Shown here in pieces: positions 1-4,948 of a stretch of 5,772 nt of DNA. Source of the DNA: Methylococcales bacterium (GTDB lineage Bacteria > Pseudomonadota > Gammaproteobacteria > Methylococcales > UBA1147); the NCBI GenBank assembly GCA_024958995.1, contig JANXGZ010000163.1, positions 1 to 5,772 on the forward strand. Reading direction: 5' to 3'. Position numbers and translations under genes: made by a program. The notes below the pieces were generated by a model. The model was not told the origin of the DNA and did no database searches. It saw only the letters and a list, made by a program, of their open reading frames with translations. Positions within the stretch are counted from its first letter, which is position 1. The number at the start of each line of letters is the position of its first letter.

Positions 1-258
1 ACGGCGGCCAGTCTGAGCAACGACTTGCCGGTCCTGCCGGACGGGATATTGAAACCCGGAGGTTTTTGCTATGATCTGGCCTACGCCAGTCAACCGACAG
101 CGTTCGTCCGGTGGGGCAAAATGCAAGGCGCGTCGGTTAGCGTAGACGGTATCGGGATGCTGGTCGAGCAGGCGGCGGAAGCCTTCCGCCTCTGGCGCGG
201 GGTTCTTCCCCAAACCGCTTCGGTGATCGATCACCTGAACCAGGCGCGGTCCGGTTAA
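1..258 (+). CDS. aroE: Shikimate dehydrogenase (NADP+), C-terminal 85 residues, cut by the left window edge
   Basis: Shikimate dehydrogenase reduces 3-dehydroshikimate to shikimate with NADPH, in the cytoplasm, in the chorismate/aromatic amino acid pathway. Frame 1 is open from the first base and ends at TAA (256-258). The fragment begins with TAASLSNDLP, matching the family's N-A-T-(S/A)-x-x-L-S-x-x-L-P segment of the NADP-binding domain. It continues with CYDLAYA, then TAFVRWGKMQGA, and the family's C-terminal signature DGIGMLVEQAAEAFRLWRGV. The Gln in MLVEQAA corresponds to the shikimate-contacting Gln of E. coli AroE. The family is about 270-280 residues, so roughly 190 residues, including the catalytic Lys/Asp region, lie outside the window. 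An internal TTG at 25 could be mistaken for a start but falls inside a conserved domain. aroE next to the mla cluster is not the arrangement of the best-known species. The identification is by remembered motif similarity, not by a search. Confidence 0.93.
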   Translation, partial: TAASLSNDLPVLPDGILKPGGFCYDLAYASQPTAFVRWGKMQGASVSVDGIGMLVEQAAEAFRLWRGVLPQTASVIDHLNQARSG

Positions 259-269
259 CTCTGGTCTGA

Positions 270-309
270 GCATTGCCATCTTCAAGCGGTGCAGCAAGCA
301 ATGCCCGCT
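270..309. repeat. Two overlapping inverted repeats downstream of aroE
   Basis: GCATTGC (270-276) is perfectly complementary to GCAATGC (298-304), with a 21-base loop. AGCGG (285-289), inside that loop, is complementary to CCGCT (305-309), just outside the stem. The two helices interleave, so they would form a pseudoknot or two alternative hairpins. No U tract follows. It may be part of the aroE mRNA 3' end, or it may be chance. Confidence 0.3.
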
Positions 310-323
310 GTTGATCGCATGAT

Positions 324-347
324 AATCCCGGTTTTGTTTTCGGGGTT
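324..347. repeat. Hairpin with a T-rich loop (7-bp stem)
   Basis: AATCCCG (324-330) pairs with CGGGGTT (341-347), including one G-T pair, around the 10-base loop GTTTTGTTTT. The stem is GC-rich in its centre, but it is followed by GGTAAACAAC rather than a T run, so a rho-independent terminator is not supported on either strand. It could stabilise the aroE transcript end or be incidental. Confidence 0.3.
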
Positions 348-385
348 GGTAAACAACTGCAATCGTTTGTCTTTCCCGCATCCGG

Positions 386-415
386 TTGACTAGACCTATT
401 TCCCTGATGGACAAT
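386..415 (+). promoter_or_regulatory. Candidate sigma-70 promoter for the mla cluster
   Basis: TTGACT at 386-391 matches the -35 consensus at 5 of 6 positions. GACAAT at 410-415 matches the -10 consensus at 4 of 6, after an 18-base spacer. Transcription would start near 422, giving a short leader of about 30-40 bases before mlaF. It is the best such pair seen in the aroE-mlaF gap, and its position makes sense for an independently transcribed mlaFEDB unit. It is a sequence match only; the first two -10 bases are not both consensus. Confidence 0.42.
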
Positions 416-439
416 GGGCTGTTGTACGGAAGTATAGGC

Positions 440-443
440 AAGG
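440..443 (+). promoter_or_regulatory. Weak ribosome binding site bearing on the mlaF start
   Basis: AAGG at 440-443 lies 6 bases before an in-frame TTG (450) but 15 bases before the in-frame ATG (459). On spacing alone TTG 450 is favoured. On start-codon preference ATG 459 is favoured. The two proteins differ by only three N-terminal residues. Confidence 0.35.
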
Positions 444-458
444 TTTTTATTGGGCTCA

Positions 459-1271
459 ATGGACGAAGCTGAATCCGGTGCCGGATGTCTGGTTACGGTG
501 CGCGACCTGGTGTTCAGACGCGGTGACCGAAAAATATTTGATGGGGTGAACCTGGATTTTCCACGGGGGAAGATCACGGCGATCATGGGTCCAAGCGGAA
601 CCGGGAAAACCACCCTGTTACGCCTCATTGGGGGGCAGCTGCGCCCAGATTCCGGGGAAATCCTGGTCGATGGGCAGAACGTCCACGCTCTTGGAAACCG
701 CGATTTGTATGGATTGCGCAAAAGGATGGGAATGCTGTTCCAGAGCGGTGCTCTATTGACCGATCTGAATGTTTTCGAGAACGTTGCCTTTCCGATGCGC
801 GAGCATACTCGGCTACCGGAGTCGATGATTCGCATCCTGGTTCTGATGAAGCTCCAGGCGGTGGGGCTGCGTGGAGCCCGTAATCTCATGCCGGCCGAGC
901 TTTCTGGTGGTATGGCTCGCCGAGTCGCGCTGGCAAGGGCTATTGCGCTGGATCCCATGATGATCATGTACGACGAGCCCTTTTCCGGACAGGATCCGAT
1001 CAGCATGGGCGTTCTCGTGAAGCTCATCCACGAATTGAATGACTCACTCGGCCTGACTAGTATTGTGGTGTCTCATGACGTGCACGAAACCAACACCATT
1101 GCGGACAAGATTTATATCCTTTCGGAAGGCAAGGTGGTTGGGGAGGGGACTCCCGGGTCATTGACCCGTTCGACCTCCGAGCGGGTCCAGCAGTTTATGA
1201 CCGGTGCGCCTGACGGGCCGGAGCATTTCCATTATGAAGCGCCTGATTATTCCGAGGATCTTCTGATCTGA
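459..1271 (+). CDS. mlaF: Phospholipid ABC transporter ATP-binding protein MlaF
   Basis: MlaF is the cytoplasmic ATPase of the MlaFEDB complex, which couples ATP hydrolysis to phospholipid movement across the periplasm. The 270-residue product (family about 265-270) shows all ABC motifs: Walker A GPSGTGKTT at 44-52, Q-loop Gln95 in LFQSGAL, signature LSGGM at 148-152, Walker B ending in Asp172-Glu173 (YDEPFSGQDP), and the switch His206 in VVSHDVHE. LSGGM followed by RRVALARAIALDP, and the C-terminal stretch from PDGPEHFHY to DYSEDLL, are characteristic of MlaF rather than of other ABC ATPases. The C-terminal tail is the part known in E. coli to contact the neighbouring MlaF and MlaB. ATG 459 was chosen; TTG 450 is the alternative. 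A candidate promoter lies 44 bases upstream. mlaE follows after a spacer. Confidence 0.96.
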   Translation: MDEAESGAGCLVTVRDLVFRRGDRKIFDGVNLDFPRGKITAIMGPSGTGKTTLLRLIGGQLRPDSGEILVDGQNVHALGNRDLYGLRKRMGMLFQSGALLTDLNVFENVAFPMREHTRLPESMIRILVLMKLQAVGLRGARNLMPAELSGGMARRVALARAIALDPMMIMYDEPFSGQDPISMGVLVKLIHELNDSLGLTSIVVSHDVHETNTIADKIYILSEGKVVGEGTPGSLTRSTSERVQQFMTGAPDGPEHFHYEAPDYSEDLLI

Positions 1272-1359
1272 TGCGTTTCATGCATGGAGTCAGAAATAAT
1301 GCGGATCTGGGTTTTGGTGTTTGAGACGGTCAGCAAGCAATCAGATAGGAATGACAGGA
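1272..1359. other. Spacer between mlaF and mlaE
   Basis: About 88 bases with no gene, unusually long for two genes that are normally tightly linked. It holds the 8-base palindrome CATGCATG (1279-1286) and the 11-mer CAGCAAGCAAT (1331-1341), which also occurs at 292-302 upstream of mlaF. If mlaE starts at TTG 1321, the last 39 bases would be coding. No convincing promoter or terminator was seen. Confidence 0.5.
1346..1350 (+). promoter_or_regulatory. Ribosome binding site that favours mlaE start at 1360
   Basis: TAGGA at 1346-1350 abuts ATG 1351 with no spacing, so it cannot serve that codon well. It is 9 bases before ATG 1360, a workable distance. No good purine tract precedes the far-upstream TTG 1321. 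Confidence 0.5.
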
Positions 1360-2133
1360 ATGTTCCAGCGCCTCGGTGAGGCAACGTTGAATAGTTTTGA
1401 GAAGCTGGGCCGTGGAAGCTGTTTCCTGTGGTTCACGCTGGGCGGGATTTTTGATGTTGCGGCACGTCCAGGCCTCCTGATTGCGCAAATCTATTCGGTG
1501 GGCGTTCTGACCGTCATGCTGATTACGGTCTCGGGCATGTTTGTGGGCATGGTTCTTGGTTTGCAGGGCTATACTATTCTTTCGGATTTTGGTGCCGAAG
1601 AGACACTTGGGGTCATGGTTGCCGCGTCGCTGGTACGGGAACTGGGGCCAGTGGTCTCGGCATTACTGTTCGCCGGGCGGGCAGGTTCGGCGCTGACTGC
1701 GGAAATCGGCCTGATGAAGGCCACGGAACAGCTTTCGGGGATGGAGATGATGGCTGTTGATCCGGTAAAGCGTATTGTTGCACCGCGCTTTTTTGCCGGG
1801 GTTGTGTCTATGCCCCTGTTGGCGGCCATTTTTAGCACGGTTGGTATCCTGGGCGGCCACCTGGTGGGGGTTGGTATGCTGGGCGTGGATGACGGCGCGT
1901 TCTGGTCGCAGATGCAGGCGACTCTGGATTATCGGGACGATATTCTCAACGGAGTTGTCAAGAGCCTGGTATTCGGCTTCGTGATTAGCTGGATCGCGGT
2001 ATTCGAGGGATACGATAGCCTTCCTACTTCGGAAGGGGTGAGCCGGGCGACAACCCGAACAGTTGTGCATTCTGCATTTGCCGTTCTGGTGCTTGATTTT
2101 CTGTTGACCGCACTGATGTTCGGAGATTTCTGA
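1360..2133 (+). CDS. mlaE: Phospholipid ABC transporter permease MlaE
   Basis: MlaE is the integral inner-membrane permease of the Mla phospholipid transporter. Two copies form the lipid-binding chamber beneath the MlaD ring. The 257-residue product is close to E. coli MlaE in length. It begins with an amphipathic segment ending EKLGRGSCFLW (about 14-24), then shows membrane segments near 47-67, 86-106, 149-171, 199-219 and 237-256. The family hallmark region covers about 94-135: ELGPVVSALLFAGRAGSALTAEIG, then MKATEQL, then MEMMAVDP. It includes the cytoplasmic coupling helix that contacts MlaF. The C-terminal GYDSLPTSEGVSRATTRTVV and the final LTALMFGDF are also diagnostic. In-frame starts are TTG 1321, ATG 1351 and ATG 1360; 1360 has the best-placed ribosome binding site, and the family N-terminus fits 1351 or 1360. 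mlaD begins one base after the stop. Confidence 0.95.
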   Translation: MFQRLGEATLNSFEKLGRGSCFLWFTLGGIFDVAARPGLLIAQIYSVGVLTVMLITVSGMFVGMVLGLQGYTILSDFGAEETLGVMVAASLVRELGPVVSALLFAGRAGSALTAEIGLMKATEQLSGMEMMAVDPVKRIVAPRFFAGVVSMPLLAAIFSTVGILGGHLVGVGMLGVDDGAFWSQMQATLDYRDDILNGVVKSLVFGFVISWIAVFEGYDSLPTSEGVSRATTRTVVHSAFAVLVLDFLLTALMFGDF

Positions 2134-2134
2134 C

Positions 2135-2611
2135 ATGCAGCATTCAAAGATGGTAACGACCCTGGTGGGGTTTTTCGTATCTCTGGGAATCGGAGGGCTT
2201 TTTTTTCTGGCGATGCAGGTCAGTAACCTAGGTAGTTTCGACAATACCGAGGGATATATCCTGAAGGCAAGATTCGAGAATATCGGTGGTCTGAAATCCC
2301 GTTCGCCGGTGACCCTATCGGGTGTACGGATCGGAAGGATCTCTGCCATCCTTTATGATACGGAGGCTTATCAGGCAGTCGTCGAAATGAGGATCAGTTC
2401 CGATTACGAACACACTTTGCCGGAGGATACCTCGGCGAGTATTTATACATCGGGCCTTCTTGGAGAACAGTACATCGGCCTTGAGCCGGGCGGGTCGGAT
2501 GCTTTTCTGAAGGATGGCGACGAGATTGAATTCACCCAGTCGGCTCTGGTTCTGGAGGAAATCATCGGCAAGTTCCTGTTCAGCAAGGCGGATGAGGTCA
2601 AGCCGGAATGA
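2135..2611 (+). CDS. mlaD: Phospholipid transporter MCE-domain protein MlaD
   Basis: MlaD is the periplasmic substrate-binding subunit, anchored in the inner membrane by one helix. Six copies form a ring with a hydrophobic pore through which phospholipids pass. The 158-residue product has an N-terminal membrane helix at about 7-28 and an MCE domain at about 39-118. The domain starts YILKARFENIGGLKSRSPVT and contains GVRIGRI (63-69) and the pore-loop segment TSGLLGEQYIGLEPG (105-119). A C-terminal helix, SALVLEEIIGKFLF (136-149), follows, as in other MlaD proteins. It is shorter than E. coli MlaD (183) but near the Pseudomonas length, so it looks complete. GGAG at 2122-2125, 9 bases before ATG, supports the start. 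The stop overlaps the mlaB start as ATGA. A run of eight T (2199-2206) encodes part of the membrane helix. The mlaC gene that normally comes next is absent. Confidence 0.95.
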   Translation: MQHSKMVTTLVGFFVSLGIGGLFFLAMQVSNLGSFDNTEGYILKARFENIGGLKSRSPVTLSGVRIGRISAILYDTEAYQAVVEMRISSDYEHTLPEDTSASIYTSGLLGEQYIGLEPGGSDAFLKDGDEIEFTQSALVLEEIIGKFLFSKADEVKPE

Positions 2612-2904
2612 GCGAAACGGTTCTGCGGCAGACGGAAACGGGGTTCGGGGTCAGCGGTGACATGAGGTTTTCGACCGTCACTGGCCTGCTGAACGAATCC
2701 CTGACCATGTTCGAGGGCCAGCAAATTCTCGAGATTAATCTAGGAGCAGTCGCCCGCGTAGACAGTGCTGGTTTGGCACTGCTGATTGAATGGATGAATC
2801 GGGGGATGAAGAACAACACCGAGGTTCGGTTTGTCAGTATGCCCGATCAGATGAAAGAGATTGCCCGAATGAGCGGACTGGAAACGATGCTGAGCCCCGT
2901 TTGA
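2608..2904 (+). CDS. mlaB: STAS-domain protein MlaB, regulatory subunit of the Mla transporter
   Basis: MlaB is a small cytoplasmic STAS-domain protein that binds MlaF and is required for assembly and activity of the E. coli complex. The 98-residue product matches the family length (about 95-105). It has the STAS order of strands and helices: GFGVSGDMRFSTV (12-24), ILEINLGAVARVDSAGLALLIEW (40-62), then a strand EVRFVSMPDQMKEIARMSGL (72-91). The DSAG motif at 52-55 aligns with DTGG of E. coli MlaB, whose Thr52 is functionally important; Ser53 replaces it here, as in SpoIIAA-type anti-anti-sigma factors (DSSG). An anti-anti-sigma role is unlikely because of the mla context. The start overlaps the mlaD stop by 4 bases, implying translational coupling, and GAGG (2594-2597) lies 10 bases upstream. 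Confidence 0.9.
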   Translation: MSETVLRQTETGFGVSGDMRFSTVTGLLNESLTMFEGQQILEINLGAVARVDSAGLALLIEWMNRGMKNNTEVRFVSMPDQMKEIARMSGLETMLSPV

Positions 2905-2978
2905 CCCACGTTATCCTTTTTATTTTGCACCAGGCCGGATTGACCGGCTCAATTGCTTTGAACTCCTGATTATGACTG
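2905..2978. other. Gap between mlaB and murA, no ibaG gene
   Basis: These 74 bases hold no ORF of meaningful length. They contain a T-rich stretch (about 2911-2926) and the inverted repeat GCCGG (2934-2938) with CCGGC (2944-2948) around the loop ATTGA. No T run follows that stem, so a terminator is doubtful. In many gammaproteobacteria the BolA-family gene ibaG sits here; it is missing. Confidence 0.55.
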
Positions 2979-4244
2979 ATGGATAAATTAATCATCTCCG
3001 GTGGCTGTACCCTGAATGGTGAAATCCGTATATCGGGAGCAAAGAATGCCGCGCTTCCGATCCTTGCGGCGTCCCTGCTGTCTGAAACACCGGTGGTTAT
3101 CGGGAACATTCCGCATCTGCACGATATCACGACCACCATGGAGCTTCTCGGCGGAATGGGAGTGCAACTGGTGGTCGATGAAAAAATGAACATCGAGGTC
3201 GATTCGAGTTCGATCAACCGGTTCTACGCACCCTACGATGTGGTAAAGACCATGCGCGCTTCGATACTCGTTCTAGGGCCACTGGTGGCACGTTTCGGAC
3301 AGGCCAATGTCTCACTGCCGGGAGGCTGCGCCATAGGCACCCGTCCGGTCAATCTGCATCTAGAGGGCTTGACGCGAATGGGTGCCGAACTGAGTGTCGA
3401 GAAAGGCTATATCAAGGCCAGGGCCGGGCGCCTGAAGGGTTGCCGGTTGATGCTGGACCAGATTACGGTAACCGGCACCGAAAACCTGATGATGGCGGCG
3501 GTTCTTGCCGAAGGGAAGACCGTGATTGAAAATGCGGCTCTTGAACCTGAAGTGGTGGACCTTGCCAATTTTCTGAATGCAATGGGTGCGAGGATTGAAG
3601 GTGCTGGCACCAACGTTCTTGAAATCCAGGGGGTGGAATCGCTTTCCGCCGATGGACTTCGCTACGACATCCTGCCTGACCGGATCGAAACCGGAACCTA
3701 CCTGGTCGCGGCTGCCATGACCGGAGGCCATGTGAAGCTCAAGAACGTGCGTCCGGACATTCTCGACGCAGTGCTGGACAAGCTTGAAGAGGCGGGAGCT
3801 GATATCCAGGTCGCCGAAGACAGCATCGAGCTCGACATGAAAGGAAAGCGGCCCCGGTCCGTTTCCATTCGAACGGCTCCGTACCCGGCGTTCCCGACTG
3901 ACATGCAAGCCCAGCTGACGGCGATGAATGCGATTGCGGACGGGGTGGGGATCATGACTGAAACCGTTTTCGAGAACCGTTTTATGCACGTTCAGGAGAT
4001 GCAGCGCATGGGCGCGAACATCCGTATGGAATCCAATACTGCAATCTGTACCGGGGTTCCCAGACTGACCGGTGCGCCGGTCATGGCCACCGACCTTCGG
4101 GCATCGGCCAGCCTTGTTCTCGCCGGTCTTGTTGCCGAAGGCGAAACGGTCGTTGATCGAATCTACCACATCGATCGTGGATACGAATGCATCGAAGAAA
4201 AACTGGCTCAGCTCGGAGCGGTGATTCGCCGGGTGCCCCATTAG
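2979..4244 (+). CDS. murA: UDP-N-acetylglucosamine 1-carboxyvinyltransferase MurA
   Basis: MurA transfers enolpyruvate from phosphoenolpyruvate to UDP-GlcNAc, the first committed step of peptidoglycan synthesis, in the cytoplasm. The 421-residue product matches the family (about 417-420). It shows the N-terminal substrate-binding Lys22-Asn23 in ISGAKNAALPILAASLL, and Arg93 in KTMRASILVLGPL. The catalytic loop GGCAIGTRPV contains the active-site Cys117 (E. coli Cys115), the residue alkylated by fosfomycin. PYPAFPTDMQ (301-310) carries the catalytic Asp308, and the C-terminal part has DLRASASLVLAGL (372-384) and Arg400 in DRGYE. Cys at 117 rather than Asp predicts fosfomycin sensitivity at the target level, an inference from the family. 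ATG 2979 gives the canonical MDKLIISGG start, although no clear ribosome binding site precedes it. A four-codon ORF (2972-2986) overlaps the start. Confidence 0.97.
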   Translation: MDKLIISGGCTLNGEIRISGAKNAALPILAASLLSETPVVIGNIPHLHDITTTMELLGGMGVQLVVDEKMNIEVDSSSINRFYAPYDVVKTMRASILVLGPLVARFGQANVSLPGGCAIGTRPVNLHLEGLTRMGAELSVEKGYIKARAGRLKGCRLMLDQITVTGTENLMMAAVLAEGKTVIENAALEPEVVDLANFLNAMGARIEGAGTNVLEIQGVESLSADGLRYDILPDRIETGTYLVAAAMTGGHVKLKNVRPDILDAVLDKLEEAGADIQVAEDSIELDMKGKRPRSVSIRTAPYPAFPTDMQAQLTAMNAIADGVGIMTETVFENRFMHVQEMQRMGANIRMESNTAICTGVPRLTGAPVMATDLRASASLVLAGLVAEGETVVDRIYHIDRGYECIEEKLAQLGAVIRRVPH

Positions 4245-4303
4245 TGAACGACCGTCGACAAACATTCACCTACATTTATTGCTGAACACCAAATAAACTG
4301 CCA
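4245..4303. other. AT-rich gap between murA and hisG
   Basis: The last 46 bases (4258-4303) are only about 35% GC, clearly lower than the flanking genes, and lack a purine-rich ribosome binding site before hisG. No hairpin, T run or convincing promoter pair was found. A 13-codon GTG ORF (4244-4285) overlaps the murA stop but contains no histidine codons, so it is not a his leader peptide. Confidence 0.45.
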
Positions 4304-4945
4304 ATGTTGACTATTGCTGTTTCAAAAGGGAGGATCTACGAAGAAGCACTGCCTCTTCTCGCCTCGGCGGGTATTCGTCCGGTGGATGATCCGAAAACCA
4401 GCCGCAAGTTGATCCTGTCCACCACTCGGGAAGATATCCAACTGGTCATCATTCGGGCGACCGATGTTCCGACCTTTGTTGAATACGGGGCCGCCGATCT
4501 TGGTATCGCTGGCAAGGATGTGTTGCTCGAATACGATTCGAAGGGATTGTACGAGCCGCTGGACCTGGGCATTTCCCGCTGCCGGCTGATGACGGCGGTG
4601 CCAGTTGGACAGCAACCTGTCGAGGGCCGTATCCGAGTGGCTACCAAGTACGTGAGGACGGCCAAGGACTATTTCGCACGTAAGGGTCGCCAGGTGGAAG
4701 TCATTAAGCTTTATGGTTCGATGGAGCTTGCTCCGCTGGTCGGTCTGGCGGATTGTATCGTCGATCTGGTCGATACAGGAAATACGCTGAAGGCGAATGG
4801 CCTGGAACCGCTTGAGCTAATCGAGGAAATCAGTTCACGCCTGGTGGTCAACAAGGCCGCGATGAAAATGAAACACGCCGCAATTGACGAACTCCTGCAG
4901 GTTTTGGAGCGGGAAACCAAGAACAACCGATTGCCGGAGGGCTGA
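4304..4945 (+). CDS. hisG: ATP phosphoribosyltransferase, short form (HisG-S catalytic subunit)
   Basis: HisG condenses ATP with PRPP to give N1-(5-phosphoribosyl)-ATP, the first and feedback-controlled step of histidine biosynthesis, in the cytoplasm. The 213-residue product starts with the canonical LTIAVSKGRI, has ADLGIAGKDVLLE (64-76), and ends its catalytic core with KLYGSMELAPLVGLADCIVD (135-154) and the PRPP-binding loop LVDTGNTL (155-162). It stops about 80 residues short of long-form HisG (about 300, E. coli), lacking the C-terminal histidine-binding regulatory domain. This is the short form, known in other bacteria to need HisZ for activity and feedback inhibition. hisZ is not in the window. 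The C-terminus runs past the core normally, so it is not a truncation. There is no evident Shine-Dalgarno before ATG 4304. hisD follows after 3 bases. Confidence 0.96.
   Translation: MLTIAVSKGRIYEEALPLLASAGIRPVDDPKTSRKLILSTTREDIQLVIIRATDVPTFVEYGAADLGIAGKDVLLEYDSKGLYEPLDLGISRCRLMTAVPVGQQPVEGRIRVATKYVRTAKDYFARKGRQVEVIKLYGSMELAPLVGLADCIVDLVDTGNTLKANGLEPLELIEEISSRLVVNKAAMKMKHAAIDELLQVLERETKNNRLPEG
4936..4940 (+). promoter_or_regulatory. Strong ribosome binding site of hisD
   Basis: GGAGG at 4936-4940 lies inside the end of hisG, 8 bases before ATG 4949. It fixes the hisD start and is the strongest Shine-Dalgarno in the window, in contrast to murA and hisG, which have none evident. Confidence 0.75.
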
Positions 4946-4948
4946 GCT

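Larger units (their letters stand above)
259..458. other. Non-coding gap between aroE and mlaF with small inverted repeats
   Basis: No convincing gene lies in these 200 bases. Reverse-strand frames across it are shadows without recognisable protein motifs. Visible structure includes a perfect 7-base inverted repeat, GCATTGC (270-276) with GCAATGC (298-304). A partly competing pair is AGCGG (285-289) with CCGCT (305-309). A third, separate stem lies at 324-347. A promoter-like pair (386-415) sits at the right end. No stem is followed directly by a T run, so none is a clear intrinsic terminator of aroE. Confidence 0.6.

Noticed and set aside
324..347. Stem with T-rich loop as the intrinsic terminator of aroE
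   Set aside because: The T residues are in the loop and no T tract follows the stem on either strand.
137..1027. Long reverse-strand ORF (296 codons) across the aroE end, the gap and mlaF
   Set aside because: Its translation is a low-complexity Arg/Pro/Ser-rich shadow with no recognisable motif, and most of it lies opposite a well-supported ABC ATPase gene.
1663..2349. Reverse-strand ORF (228 codons) across mlaE and mlaD
   Set aside because: It lies opposite two strongly conserved genes and has no motif or ribosome binding site of note.
2608..2904. mlaB as an anti-anti-sigma factor of a stress-response partner-switching system
   Set aside because: The DSAG motif allows it, but the overlap with mlaD, the length and the operon fit MlaB much better, and no anti-sigma kinase is nearby.
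2934..2948. GCCGG/CCGGC stem as a terminator between mlaB and murA
   Set aside because: The stem is only 5 bp and is followed by TCAATTGC rather than a T run; the T-rich stretch lies upstream of it, not downstream.
2940..2973. TTGACC as a -35 box of a murA promoter
   Set aside because: The nearest -10-like sequence (GATTAT, 2968-2973) is about 22 bases away, too far for a normal sigma-70 promoter.
3360..4265. Long reverse-strand ORF (301 codons) opposite murA
   Set aside because: It is an antisense shadow of murA, rich in His/Arg/Gly with no family motif; murA in the forward frame has every catalytic residue.
4244..4285. Thirteen-codon GTG ORF before hisG as a possible histidine leader peptide
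   Set aside because: It encodes no histidine, and no terminator/antiterminator hairpins or T run follow, so his-type attenuation is not supported.
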